From: Bdellovibrionaceae bacterium UBA1609
GTDB lineage: Bacteria; Bdellovibrionota; Bdellovibrionia; Bdellovibrionales; UBA1609
Assembly (NCBI GenBank): GCA_002321895.1
Contig: DCMZ01000006.1
Span: forward strand, 1-45,338
DNA: 45,338 nucleotides
Direction: 5' to 3'
The notes under the pieces are model-generated. The model ran no database searches. It saw only the letters and a list, made by a program, of their open reading frames with translations, and was not told the origin of the DNA. Shown here one piece after another: positions 1-8,600 of the stretch. Made by a program: the position numbers and the translations under genes. Each line of letters begins with the position of its first letter. The first letter of the stretch is position 1.

Positions 1-55
1 GCAAGATCCAGGGCAAGATCCGGGACAAGATCCGGGACAAGATCCGGGACAAGAT
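1..55 (+). repeat. 12-bp direct tandem repeat, about 4.5 copies
   Basis: The unit ACAAGATCCGGG (first copies GCAAGATCCAGG and GCAAGATCCGGG) is repeated head to tail without spacers. Its length is a multiple of three, so copy-number changes keep the QDPG frame open. It continues beyond the left edge, so the total copy number is unknown. Confidence 0.85.
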
Positions 56-58
56 TAA
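2..58 (+). CDS. C-terminal end of an upstream protein with a QDPG-repeat tail (partial)
   Basis: Reading from base 2, the window opens inside a frame that encodes repeated Gln-Asp-Pro-Gly units (four full units, then Gln-Asp) and stops at TAA 56-58. A rho-independent terminator follows 8 bases later, which supports this frame as the true end of a gene that starts before the window. The alternative frame starting at base 3 reads KIRD repeats and runs through the terminator, so it is less likely. The tail is hydrophilic and probably disordered. The function of the rest of the protein cannot be seen. Confidence 0.5.
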   Translation, partial: QDPGQDPGQDPGQDPGQD

Positions 59-65
59 GAACTCT

Positions 66-96
66 AGGCGCATTCCATTGCGCCTTTTGTTTTTTT
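66..96 (+). terminator. Rho-independent terminator of the upstream gene
   Basis: The arms AGGCGCA (66-72) and TGCGCCT (79-85) enclose a 6-nt loop and are followed by TTTGTTTTTT to base 96. It lies 8 bases after the TAA of the partial gene. Its 3' arm overlaps the proposed minus-35 box of the next gene. Confidence 0.85.
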
Positions 97-106
97 AAAC
101 TACCAT
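78..106 (+). promoter_or_regulatory. Candidate promoter giving a leaderless GNAT mRNA
   Basis: TTGCGC (78-83), a 17-nt spacer, TACCAT (101-106), then 6 nt to the ATG at 113. The predicted transcript would start at or next to the start codon, and no Shine-Dalgarno sequence is present. The minus-35 hexamer sits inside the 3' arm of the preceding terminator. The hexamers are weak individually; support comes from the same geometry at other genes in this window. Confidence 0.4.
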
Positions 107-112
107 AATTCT

Positions 113-643
113 ATGCAACTAGATTTAAGAACACTGCAAGCCAAAGACCGAGAGACTTTTTTAAAAGCTCTCGAACATACCTGGGAACCCAATTTTACTT
201 TTGTGCATTACTATGATTCCCTAGCAAACAATGACTTTAATCAATATTTAAATCTGGCCCAAAAAATCCAAAAGGGTGAAAATCTACCTGAGGGTCATGT
301 TCCCTCGACGCTACTCTTCGCCTTTGATGAAAATAATAATATTGTTGGCCGAAGCTCCATTAGGCATGAACTGAACGACAGCCTTCTAAAAGTAGGAGGT
401 CATGTGGGTTACGGTGTGGCACCCATTTACAGAAATAAAGGCTATGCCACTGAGATCCTTCGCCTCAGCTTAGATTATGTTAAAACCCACCTTCCTCAGA
501 TCGAACGGGTTTTAGTGACCTGTAACGAAAACAATTTGGCTTCAAAGAAAACCATCGAAAACAACAATGGTCAGTTGGAAAACAAAATTCCTTACCCCGA
601 AGAAAATACAAATAAACTTAGGTATTGGATTGATCTAAAGTAA
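113..643 (+). CDS. GNAT family N-acetyltransferase
   Basis: A 176-residue protein of the GNAT fold, close in pattern to the COG3981 group of predicted acetyltransferases. The stretch IVGRSSIRHELND near residues 77-90 and the acetyl-CoA pyrophosphate-binding motif A (GYGVAPIYRNKGYATEIL, around residues 99-116, with the R-x-K-G-x-A core) are visible. It should transfer an acetyl group from acetyl-CoA to an amine; the substrate cannot be told. It has no signal peptide, so it is cytoplasmic. No ribosome-binding site precedes the ATG. The gene stands alone, 16 bases after a terminator, and is followed by a 123-bp gap holding a weak inverted repeat AGCTCA-N5-TGAGCT just after the stop codon. Confidence 0.85.
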   Translation: MQLDLRTLQAKDRETFLKALEHTWEPNFTFVHYYDSLANNDFNQYLNLAQKIQKGENLPEGHVPSTLLFAFDENNNIVGRSSIRHELNDSLLKVGGHVGYGVAPIYRNKGYATEILRLSLDYVKTHLPQIERVLVTCNENNLASKKTIENNNGQLENKIPYPEENTNKLRYWIDLK

Positions 644-732
644 AGCTCAGACTATGAGCTGGCTTTCAGTACTATTGCCTTATCTAGTCCTGTTTCAAAG
701 CGAATACAATTCTATTTCATAGCTGAATAGGC

Positions 733-760
733 AAAACTTTCCCCATCTTTCATCCGATAG
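733..760 (+). promoter_or_regulatory. Sigma-28 (FliA)-like promoter of the serine protease gene
   Basis: AAAACTTT (733-740), 12 nt, then TCCGATAG (753-760), followed by 6 nt and the ATG at 767. The minus-10 matches the FliA core CCGATA, and the upstream octamer matches TAAAGTTT at 6 of 8 positions. The spacing is one base longer than the E. coli consensus. The start codon lies where transcription should begin, and no Shine-Dalgarno is seen. Confidence 0.5.
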
Positions 761-766
761 AAAAGC

Positions 767-1654
767 ATGACTCAACGACTTTGCTTTTTCATCTTAATCC
801 CACTTTTTGCGCTCTCCTGTGTAAAAGAGAAAAATAGTTCCAACAGTAGTGCTAACGCCCACTTCACACCCAATGTCATCTACGGTGAGGACCATCGAAA
901 AGACCTTTATGAGTTAGAAAACTCAGAACACCTAAGATGGGCACAAGCCACAGTGGCCCTGATTGATAACAACAAATTTTTAGACAATGGTGATCATTTC
1001 CAAATCTATACTGATCATTATGGTGAAAGTCGTCGCCTCTGCCCCACGGAAAGATTTTTTGAACAGGAGTCTGCGGCTTATTGCAGTGGATTTCTTATTG
1101 CCGAAGACCTAATAGTCACTGCCGGTCACTGTATTCGCACCACCACCCAATGTGGTCGCACTCAATTTGTATTTGATTTTGCTTACCATCAATTTCCGGC
1201 CCAGGTTTCAAGAGCCGAAAAAGACAATGTCTATAGTTGTGAAGAACTCATCCATAGTGAAGTTGTACCTAATGGCGCTGACTTCGCCATTGTCAAATTA
1301 AACAGACCTGTTATTGATCGATCCCCTCTTGATTTAAGATCAACTGGGGAAATTACCCTTGGTCAAAACCTGACCGTTATTGGCCACCCGATGGGTTTAC
1401 CCACCAAGTTTGCCGATGGTGCGCAAGTGAGATCTATTGATGCGGATTTCTTTGTTGCCAATTTAGACACCTATGGTGGCAATTCAGGTAGTGCCGTCGT
1501 AGACTCTGAATCGGGCATAGTAGAGGGTATCCTGGTTCGAGGCGAACGCGACCTCAGCTATCAGGACGGGTGTTTTGTTTCAAATACTTGTGCCGATGAT
1601 TCTTGTCGAGGTGAAGATGTCACAAAGATTGAGCATCTTCTCCCCTACTTATAA
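767..1654 (+). CDS. Trypsin-like (S1 family) serine protease lipoprotein
   Basis: A 295-residue secreted protease. The N-terminus is a lipoprotein signal ending in ALSC with Cys18 as the lipidation site, followed by a Ser/Asn-rich linker. The catalytic triad of the chymotrypsin fold is complete: His121 in TAGHC, Asp172 in ADFAIV and Ser240 in GGNSGSA. The last motif and overall length resemble bacterial V8/glutamyl-endopeptidase-like S1 proteases. At least eight Cys residues after the lipid anchor suggest disulfides in the periplasm or at the cell surface. The second residue after the Cys is not Asp, so outer-membrane sorting is plausible by E. coli rules. Substrate specificity is not predictable. 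The gene is monocistronic with a sigma-28-like promoter. Confidence 0.9.
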   Translation: MTQRLCFFILIPLFALSCVKEKNSSNSSANAHFTPNVIYGEDHRKDLYELENSEHLRWAQATVALIDNNKFLDNGDHFQIYTDHYGESRRLCPTERFFEQESAAYCSGFLIAEDLIVTAGHCIRTTTQCGRTQFVFDFAYHQFPAQVSRAEKDNVYSCEELIHSEVVPNGADFAIVKLNRPVIDRSPLDLRSTGEITLGQNLTVIGHPMGLPTKFADGAQVRSIDADFFVANLDTYGGNSGSAVVDSESGIVEGILVRGERDLSYQDGCFVSNTCADDSCRGEDVTKIEHLLPYL

Positions 1655-1841
1655 CTCTCTATTTGTCATAGAAATTAATTCAATTTCCGATCAAAATTTT
1701 GTCACCTTATAGGACTTACAAAACAGCTATTCACCTGTCATTACTACTTTAATTACATCTGAGCATCATTTTTGATGCCTATTGATTACTACAAGTACCC
1801 TTGCTTATGGCACCCCAATTGCTCATATATAAAACGTGGAG

Positions 1842-1878
1842 ATTCGTAAAATCCATTAGGGAAACGAGGTTTACGAAT
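1842..1878. promoter_or_regulatory. 9-bp inverted repeat upstream of the 1903 gene
   Basis: ATTCGTAAA (1842-1850) and TTTACGAAT (1870-1878) are perfect inverted repeats separated by 19 nt, ending 24 bases before the ATG at 1903. An AT-rich TATATAAAA run at 1826-1834 could be a minus-10 just upstream. It could be a repressor site or a leader RNA hairpin. Earlier in the same gap, GCATCA-TTTT-TGATGC (1763-1778) is a weak hairpin after the protease gene. Confidence 0.4.
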
Positions 1879-1902
1879 ATGGAAACTATGAGGAGTTTTG
1901 AA

Positions 1903-2433
1903 ATGTGGGTACTTGTTCAACGACTAACTACTGGTTTGGTACTGCTGATAGCTACTGCCAACTTAGGATGTAGTACACTCAGCAGTTTAACGGATGGCAC
2001 TCGACGGGGTCGATTTGTAGGTCGTGAAGCTCCTACTGCTAAATTAATGCAAAAGGCTTTTATCGTGGCACCCAATGGGCGTGTCGATCACTTTGATTCG
2101 CTAGATCCGGACATTCAAAACACTCCGGTTAAAATTCCAACCATTCGGTTTAGACACGCCAGTCAACTTTGCAACCCAAATACCGCATCAGAAAAAAATG
2201 CCCTAAGGCAAAATGAATTGGATTTAGAATTGGCTTTTATGATTCAAACCCTAAACTCTCAACAACCAATAGTCACACAACAAGGTGAGCTCCGTCGTTC
2301 ACTCAGTCAAAGTATGATAACGAACCTGTATAACACTCCCGACTGTGCTCCCTTTAGATTTAAACTCAATATCGTAAAAAAGCTCATTGAGGGGCATAAA
2401 CTTTCTAGAATCGAAGAGTCCATTGTTAGATAA
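1903..2433 (+). CDS. Probable lipoprotein of unknown function
   Basis: A 176-residue protein not recognised as any family. The start at 1903 is chosen because AGGAG (1891-1895) lies 7 nt upstream; it gives a short hydrophobic signal (VLLIATANLGC) with Cys23 as probable lipid attachment. The residues before the Cys (NLG) are a poor lipobox, so a simple membrane anchor is possible. In-frame starts at 1801 (TTG) and 1879 would add a non-conserved, polar extension. The mature part has two further Cys residues (NPNT region and PDCAPF) and a helical, charged C-terminus. It is followed by a strong terminator and lies convergent to the next gene. Confidence 0.65.
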   Translation: MWVLVQRLTTGLVLLIATANLGCSTLSSLTDGTRRGRFVGREAPTAKLMQKAFIVAPNGRVDHFDSLDPDIQNTPVKIPTIRFRHASQLCNPNTASEKNALRQNELDLELAFMIQTLNSQQPIVTQQGELRRSLSQSMITNLYNTPDCAPFRFKLNIVKKLIEGHKLSRIEESIVR

Positions 2434-2458
2434 CTTGTTCGAAGGGCGATTCAATAGA

Positions 2459-2485
2459 AAAAGGCTTCCATCAGGAAGCCTTTTA
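2459..2485 (+). terminator. Rho-independent terminator between convergent genes
   Basis: AAGGCTTCC-ATCA-GGAAGCCTT with an A-tract before and TTAGTTT after. It lies 25 bases past the 1903-2433 gene and just before the 3' end of the minus-strand 653-residue gene. The A-run makes weak termination on the other strand possible. Confidence 0.8.
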
Positions 2486-2512
2486 GTTTCAAGAAGCAAA
2501 GTTAAATTGCAA

Positions 2513-4474
2513 TTATCTTCCTATTTGAGCACAGGCATAGACCTGACCCAATTCGCAGGCAAACACCAAGTGAGCTTGCGAATTTGCACTTAAATTACTT
2601 GTGGAGTTAGCGGGAGCAATGTCCGCAGCCACCTCTCCGCCATTAGCTGACATACTAGAAACTACAATTACCTCACTGGTCGAAGAGCTTTCTGACTGCC
2701 CATACCCACTCATACCGTTAGATTGTCCATAGTAAGGATTCGTTGTCGTCGCATCGGCAGTGGTTGTATCGTCTGTTGTTCCCGTATCTACATCAGCTTC
2801 TGTATCTGGATTATTTCCAGCTGCAATTTGCTGCTCAGTATACTCAACACAGATGGGATCTTCCGTATAAGTGCTACAAACTGACGCCAAGTAAGCCTCA
2901 CTGTAATCCGCTTCACATGTGGATGGATTGGAAATACAAATGGGATTGGACTGATTGGCCAAAACCACACAAGTGGGAGACTCTGTATTACCTGATGTTA
3001 AACAGTAAGCTCTTTCGGACATGGCTTGACAAAAATCTCCGCCCGCATTGGAAGAGGGTTCATCTTCCGTTCCACAATAAGTGGTGCTAAAACTTCCACA
3101 AACTGTTTGTAATGAACTGGAAATTCTAGATTGTGCTTCGTATTCAACACGCTCCACTTCCGTGGCGCTAGAACTTGGCTCATCAACAAGCGAAAAAGGA
3201 GCGTATTGTTCGCCATAATAGACCTGACAATTTGTCACCAAGTAGCCCTCACAACCGGGAAAGTTCTCTGAACCTGGCTGAGCACAAGCCTCCGCTTCTT
3301 CCACACTGGCAGCCGCGGCATCCATAGCTGCCTGTTGATCTTCGATCAATTTTGCTTGAGCTCTTTCCTTATCTTTGTCGTCATCACGATTCTTTTTCAT
3401 CCAAAGTGCAAGTCCACCAACAATTCCGGCACCCACTCCCCAGGTCACCCAATTGGAAGTATCGCCGTCACCACTTGGACTTGTCGTCACTCCGGGGCTA
3501 TCAGCTCCCACAACGTCCGTATTAGATGATACTCCACCACCATCTTTAGATTCCAAACTTGAAATAAAGTTTTGTAAATTTGCATCCTGAGTTTGACGTT
3601 GATAAATAGCACCATCCAACTCAGCAATGTTCTGAGTAAGCGCATTACACATCTTTAAACCTTCATCTTCATAAAGTTGAATATTCTTAAGGTGAGCTTG
3701 TTTCTGGTAAAGTTTTTCAACTTCAATTTGAGCCTGTAAGGCTTTAGATTTTATCTCAGGACATTCAGCAGGAGGATCTTCCCCAAGACAGTTTGAGTTA
3801 TACTGGTTTTGATAGGTAGTATAGTCTTTATTAGCCAGTTCAAGCGCTTCAGTTATATCTGTCTCAGCTCCAACATATGATTCTAGACCATTTTTTGTTT
3901 CACCTGACGAGGCAACATGTCTTGATTCACAATCATCTCTTAACTCAGCACAATGAGCCCGCTTCTTTGAAAGCGTAGACAGTTCGTTTTGCACTTGTGC
4001 ACGCACTCCTTTACCGCAATTTACTAAGCCTTCACCCTGATAGTTTTGCTTACAGGTCGCGTTTTGCTCATTAAAATTTTCCATGAGAGCATTCAATGCT
4101 GCTACTTCTTGAGCCACTACTATTTTACTACAACTATTGTAACCAGGACCCGAAAAAATGTTTCCTTTATAATAGAATCTATCAGCAAAAGCATAAGATC
4201 TATAGAGAGTATGATTTCTGTTGCGAGCATCTTTCTTCATATACGTGGAGAAAATAGATCTATACTGCTCAATCATGGATTGGTACTCTTTTTCAAACTT
4301 TATGAATGCCGCTTCATCGGCCTCATTGAGTTTACTCACGTTAGCTTTGGCAATATTGGATGCAGCCCCCTTCCCCAGCTTGTCGACATCGGCCAATTGA
4401 CTTTCATTGGCAAAAGACACCGCTCCAAACAGTGAAAAGATAAGTACTGTTACAATTTGAGTGAACAGTTTCAT
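2513..4474 (-). CDS. Large exported protein with coiled-coil part, one membrane segment and Cys-rich C-terminus
   Basis: A 653-residue protein of no recognised family. A signal peptide (residues 1-22, ending SFA) precedes a helical, charged region (about 25-310) with scattered Cys residues. Then come a Gly/Ser/Thr linker (311-341), a Gly-rich hydrophobic segment WVTWGVGAGIVGGLALW (342-358) followed by KKNRDDDKDKE, and a Cys-rich domain (about 395-560). The end is Ser/Thr/Gly-rich and low-complexity. The basic residues after the membrane segment suggest a cytoplasmic C-terminus, yet its many Cys residues suggest an oxidising compartment, so topology is unclear. AGAGGGG precedes the ATG by about 5-6 nt. 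A sigma-28-like promoter lies about 40 bases upstream. Large secreted proteins of this style are common in Bdellovibrio relatives. Confidence 0.8.
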   Translation of the reverse strand: MKLFTQIVTVLIFSLFGAVSFANESQLADVDKLGKGAASNIAKANVSKLNEADEAAFIKFEKEYQSMIEQYRSIFSTYMKKDARNRNHTLYRSYAFADRFYYKGNIFSGPGYNSCSKIVVAQEVAALNALMENFNEQNATCKQNYQGEGLVNCGKGVRAQVQNELSTLSKKRAHCAELRDDCESRHVASSGETKNGLESYVGAETDITEALELANKDYTTYQNQYNSNCLGEDPPAECPEIKSKALQAQIEVEKLYQKQAHLKNIQLYEDEGLKMCNALTQNIAELDGAIYQRQTQDANLQNFISSLESKDGGGVSSNTDVVGADSPGVTTSPSGDGDTSNWVTWGVGAGIVGGLALWMKKNRDDDKDKERAQAKLIEDQQAAMDAAAASVEEAEACAQPGSENFPGCEGYLVTNCQVYYGEQYAPFSLVDEPSSSATEVERVEYEAQSRISSSLQTVCGSFSTTYCGTEDEPSSNAGGDFCQAMSERAYCLTSGNTESPTCVVLANQSNPICISNPSTCEADYSEAYLASVCSTYTEDPICVEYTEQQIAAGNNPDTEADVDTGTTDDTTTADATTTNPYYGQSNGMSGYGQSESSSTSEVIVVSSMSANGGEVAADIAPANSTSNLSANSQAHLVFACELGQVYACAQIGR

Positions 4475-4515
4475 GGATCCCCCTCTAATATAATGATCCG
4501 TTAACTACATGTCTC

Positions 4516-4543
4516 ATATCGGAACCCTCTAGGCTCCACTTTA
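4516..4543 (-). promoter_or_regulatory. Sigma-28 (FliA)-like promoter of the 653-residue protein gene
   Basis: On the minus strand TAAAGTGG (4543-4536), 12 nt, then TCCGATAT (4523-4516). This is the best match in the window to FliA consensus TAAAGTTT-N11-GCCGATAA (6/8 and 6/8), with one extra spacer base. It leaves a leader of about 35 nt before the ATG at 4474, containing a Shine-Dalgarno. Confidence 0.55.
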
Positions 4544-4590
4544 GTCTAATCTATATTTTTTTGAGATCCCCCCTCGGGATATCAAAAGCT

Positions 4591-4605
4591 GTTTCAATTT
4601 GAAAC
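4591..4605. promoter_or_regulatory. Inverted repeat GTTTCA-N3-TGAAAC
   Basis: A dyad with 6-bp arms and 3-nt spacer, about 50 bases upstream of the sigma-28-like promoter of the 653-residue gene and just after the stop of the 68-residue gene. A related dyad occurs at 25995-26011 and a half site at 5655-5663. Possible operator; no transcription factor is identified. Confidence 0.3.
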
Positions 4606-4611
4606 AAACTA

Positions 4612-4818
4612 TTATTCAATCACTTCAATATCTGCATCCAAAGATACAGGTTGGCGCGGCTCTTGAATTTTTGCAGCGCTTGTTTTAGGCAGGTTTTCTA
4701 TCGAGGGAGAGATGTAATTCTTTAAAGAATCGGAAGGCCCAAACAACATAAACAGAGAAACGCTCGCAGCTACAAACCCTGTGGCTATAATAAAATTTGC
4801 GAAACGTTCACCTAACAT
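4612..4818 (-). CDS. Small single-span membrane protein
   Basis: A 68-residue protein. The start at 4818 is set by AAGGAG located 7 nt upstream; the longer frame to 4863 lacks such a site. One hydrophobic segment (about residues 6-27, FANFIIATGFVAASVSLFML) is followed by a polar, acidic tail ending DADIEVIE. No family is recognised. With few charges before the span, orientation is uncertain. A GCCGATAG box upstream suggests co-regulation with neighbouring exported-protein genes. Confidence 0.6.
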   Translation of the reverse strand: MLGERFANFIIATGFVAASVSLFMLFGPSDSLKNYISPSIENLPKTSAAKIQEPRQPVSLDADIEVIE

Positions 4819-4838
4819 TGTCTGGCTCCTTAAAACAT

Positions 4839-4866
4839 CTATCGGCCCGAATGCCCACAACACTAA
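4839..4866 (-). promoter_or_regulatory. Sigma-28-like promoter of the 68-residue protein gene
   Basis: Minus strand TTAGTGTT (4866-4859), 12 nt, GCCGATAG (4846-4839). The minus-10 matches GCCGATAA at 7 of 8 positions; the upstream element is weak (4 of 8). The leader to the ATG would be about 15 nt and contains the AAGGAG site. Confidence 0.5.
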
Positions 4867-4988
4867 AGAGCAACCGGCGTACCAACTGAAAAAAAATCTG
4901 TTAGATTTGATTTTCTAGATTTGATTTGAAGTGACACTTGTTAGAAATCCGACAGTCCTGTACAAACTTTCGACGTCTCATAAGTGAT

Positions 4989-5492
4989 CTAATTGGATGT
5001 GTGGACAAGAACTGCTGGAGAGGCGAATTGAGGTAGACTCAACTCGAGAAGCAAAGTCTCAGCAATATCGTTCATTAAATAAAAAGTATAGGTATCCGAA
5101 TCCGCGGGAATCGTGAAACCTCCACTATCCTCATTCATACAATCCGCATCGGAATAGCGAATTCCAGAAGGAAAACCATCTGGCAAAAGCGTTAAATTAC
5201 GGGTGACAGTCACTGGATTATCAAAACGATCCACCACATGCACTGTAAACGCTTGCGAACATTCCCCCACTGTGGAAGATGTGGGCCCAGAGAAATCAAT
5301 TCCGCTCAAAGTAGGAAGAAGCGGCGTCTCCGGATCTATATCTTCGAATTCATCATCACCCAATTCTGAATCTTGAATGGCCGCCGCAGAACCATTGGTT
5401 CCGTCTTGCTGAAACCCATCACAATTTTGAAAGGCGAGCATAATAAAGCCCGCTAAAATCATTGCAATAATTTTTTCGAAATTAGAACCCAT
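4989..5492 (-). CDS. Probable lipoprotein with FQNC-type lipobox
   Basis: A 167-residue exported protein of unknown function. The N-terminus has a short basic region, a hydrophobic core (IIAMILAGFIMLAF) and QNC, with Cys24 the likely lipidation site. Asn at minus 1 departs from the usual Gly/Ala/Ser, a form I associate with Bdellovibrio-type lipoproteins. An acidic linker (about 30-57) precedes a domain of about 105 residues with beta-strand character, resembling a single Ig-like or adhesion module (TVHVVDRFDNPVTV), with two Cys residues that may form a disulfide. The minus-10 CCCGATAG lies directly before the start. Confidence 0.65.
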   Translation of the reverse strand: MGSNFEKIIAMILAGFIMLAFQNCDGFQQDGTNGSAAAIQDSELGDDEFEDIDPETPLLPTLSGIDFSGPTSSTVGECSQAFTVHVVDRFDNPVTVTRNLTLLPDGFPSGIRYSDADCMNEDSGGFTIPADSDTYTFYLMNDIAETLLLELSLPQFASPAVLVHTSN

Positions 5493-5499
5493 AGGTCCC

Positions 5500-5527
5500 C
5501 TATCGGGACAATCTGTACAACACTCAA
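5500..5527 (-). promoter_or_regulatory. Sigma-28-like promoter of the FQNC lipoprotein gene
   Basis: Minus strand TTGAGTGT (5527-5520), 12 nt, CCCGATAG (5507-5500), then 7 nt to the ATG at 5492. The minus-10 contains CCGATA; the upstream octamer matches TAAAGTTT at 5 of 8. Transcription would begin within one or two bases of the start codon. Confidence 0.45.
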
Positions 5528-5643
5528 CCTAGATCTAGGCCTACTTATTGTTCTCTAACAAAACTATTCAAAAAGTTGCGAGAATTTAGCGCTCGTAAAT
5601 CAAAATTAGGGTCCAGATTTCAATGTAAACGCATAGAAACATT

Positions 5644-5671
5644 GAAGATTACTAGTTTGAAACACCGATAA
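5644..5671 (+). promoter_or_regulatory. Sigma-28-like minus-10 before the giant exported protein gene
   Basis: ACCGATAA (5664-5671) matches FliA minus-10 GCCGATAA at 7 of 8 and is followed by 6 nt and the ATG at 5678. The expected upstream element (GAAGATTA, 5644-5651) is poor, 4 of 8. GTTTGAAAC at 5655-5663 repeats one half of the dyads at 4591 and 25995. Confidence 0.4.
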
Positions 5672-5677
5672 GGTCAT

Positions 5678-8600
5678 ATGCGGCTCGTGCTCAGTTTTTT
5701 CATCTTAGTTTCTGCACCTATTTTGGCAAATGCCAATGAATCCGCTATTGAGCATTATCTGAGATTAGCTCAACCCCTTTTAACAAATCGACCCCATTCA
5801 CAGATTTGCGATTTAGATAACCCTACCAGTTCTGCCCCCTGTCCAGAAAGTTTAATGGAAGCTGCTGTGGAATCTAAGGATGTCAGCTACGCCAGTCAGT
5901 GGTTAGGAATTTTCGGTGAAGAGGACATTTGGCAAACCTGCAATGCGGTTCACAATCCCGATGGCATTCTGGCCAGCCCTGAAGAATTGGATGGGTACTT
6001 CAGCCAAGATCCGGATTTGGGATTAGAAAAATCTTTGATCGAAGCCTATCCCAGATGTTTTGAATCCAAAGACGAAGAGTTCAAAAAAGCCATTGTAGCT
6101 GAGTACTACCATTCAGGAGCTCGTTTAAGAAATCAGTTCGACAACAGCATTGATGCCATTGCCAGCATCGATGCCCTCCTCTCTCCCAACAAAATACTTC
6201 ACTCTGTTGGACAATGCGATACCGGACTAGAAAGCAACAAAGAGCGATGTGAGAGTTACCGGAAAAAATGTAAAGGCTTTTCTCAACAAGCCGCCGAATT
6301 AAAAATAGACGGCATGATTAAAAATTCCATGACTGCGATTGAGACTTTAAAACCCCTGCAAAAGCGTCTGGATAAACTAAATGATGGATTTTTATGGACC
6401 ACCAAAGAGTATCCAAAGGGGGATCCTCGAAGGGAAGAAGTAAAGCTCCTCAGGCAACAGATCGCTACAGCTAAACAACTGGTTCCCTGGATTGATGGTG
6501 AAAGCTTCCAAGACCATATGGAAAAATACGACGAAGCGAAATCTGAGAACCAAAAAAAATCCTTGATAGAAAAGGCCATTAAATCCCAACTTGCAGCCAA
6601 CCGTAAAGAACTTTTGGAGACTGCCAATGAAACCCAATCCGCATTGGGTTGTATATTTAAGCCGAATCAAAGATGTGACACCGATGACTTTGCGGAGACT
6701 TCAACCAATGCCTCCAGTCTTCATGATGTGAATACGGAAATGGTGGATGTCTTTTCTGAACTGTCGGCAGAAGATCGAGCTTTGCTTTCACAAGAGCAAG
6801 AACGCCCCGCCTATGAAGTTCTGACCGCTAATAACTATCTTCGAGCCAATCAGTGTATGAAGGATTTAAATAAGACCGATGATGAACTGGCCGAAACCGT
6901 ATACATGGGTGCAGCTACTGTGGCTTTGAGTCTAACTCCCATGGGGGCTGCGGGGTTAGTTGCGGCAGTGGCTCGATCCTCAAGAGTCATTCAAAAATTT
7001 GCAACAAGCTACGATGCTGCCAACGCAGCTCGCAAGGGAGCCTCTTTTCTCACCGGCGTGAATCGAGCTTCCGTCGCCGCTGAAGTTGGAACTGCAGCCT
7101 TTATCGACATTCCTATGGTCATAGAATCATGTAATGATCGCTACGGAATAAGTGGGGGGGCTCTCACAAAAATTCCCAAAGGCCAAATACAATGCCCCAA
7201 TACAGCACCGTTAGAGGACATCCGAACCCATGACAATCTCACAAGTTGTCTCTTGGGTGCGGTCATGGGAGTGGCCGCTGTGGGTCTCCCGGCAGGCTCC
7301 ATTGCTCTTTCTCGTAGACAGGCCCATCGCACACAGCAACAAGCCCAAGACTTAGAAGCCAACCCCCCACCAAAACCGGACCTGCGCACGGAAGAGGAAA
7401 TCACCCAAGATGCTGTGATCACTATGTCAGGTCGCTTGGCCGCTGAAAATCTTGATGATGTTGCCAACCAAGCCGCACGACTCACGGACTCCGAGGTCGA
7501 TGAGTTGATAGAGGAATTTGTACCCAATGCCACTCCCGAACAAGCCAAAGCCATCATCGAACTGCGACAGAAGACCACAGGAAATCCCTCTAGAGATGTA
7601 GACATCGCCTATCGAAAGCTCAAAGAATTGGACATGGACGATGAGCAAATTCGTCGGGTGATTCGATTAGGCCTGACCAACGGAGATTCTCTTCGCCCAG
7701 GGCGAATTGCTTCCAATGATCCCATGCAGATTGTTGTTGGTGACCGGCAATTTTCGAGAAATGAAAATGTTCAATTTGTCTCGGGAAGCAATACTTTTCA
7801 AGGTCGCGTGGTGGGAACGGGACGAATAAACAACACCGTTCTCGTTGAAAGATCTGTTCCCGGTGGACGTACCCAAACACTCAGCGTCCCAGTAACACGG
7901 ACCCGTACTACACCTGAAATAAAAGCCAGTGGCTATGCCGACGATTCGGGTTTAGGCGGCCGGCCCTACCCCTTAGAACGAGGGGAATTCATTGCTAATG
8001 GCAGAGTCTATCGTGCAGGACAAAGAGTGACTGTTATGTCTCGAGGAGACAACACTCCGAGGCAAGCCATAGTACATGGCTCTAGTAATGTGAACAGTCG
8101 AAAGCCCCACGTTCAGGTGGAAGTTCTCAATACCGGCCCAAGACCCTACACCAATCGGCCCCAGTTGGTGACTGTAAATACCACCAGCCTACGTCCAAGA
8201 ATTCGCACGGGTGACCAAGTTCAATTTAAATCTAAGTCCAGTGGCAAAACCTACCAAGCAACTGTTGTCGACTACAACGTTCGTAACCAATCTCTAAAGG
8301 TGGCACGAGCCGGAAAAAATAGAAACGGTCAACTTTCCGGCTATGACGTCATTGAGGATATCACAATTGATGAAGCCGGCTACGTTCGCCCCACACGAAA
8401 CCTCACCGTCACCCGTGACCTATCTGAAAAACAACGTTCCCTGATCTATACCAATGGTTTTATACAACGCAACGGATTCTATGATCTAGAGCAAGCTCGG
8501 TATTTTGTTACGAGTTTAGAGAACACAGATTTAAGAGCCGCAATGATAAGAGATCTCGCTCCAGACCTCACTGAGGATCAAGTCCAAGCGGTTCTTAGAG

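Noticed and set aside
1..55. CRISPR-like array
   Set aside because: The 12-bp units are directly adjacent without spacers and fit a protein repeat.
3..98. KIRD-repeat frame as the upstream protein end
   Set aside because: It runs through the terminator hairpin; the QDPG frame stops just before it.
7141..7605. 154-codon minus-strand frame within the giant gene
   Set aside because: No start signal; a compositional shadow of the coding strand.
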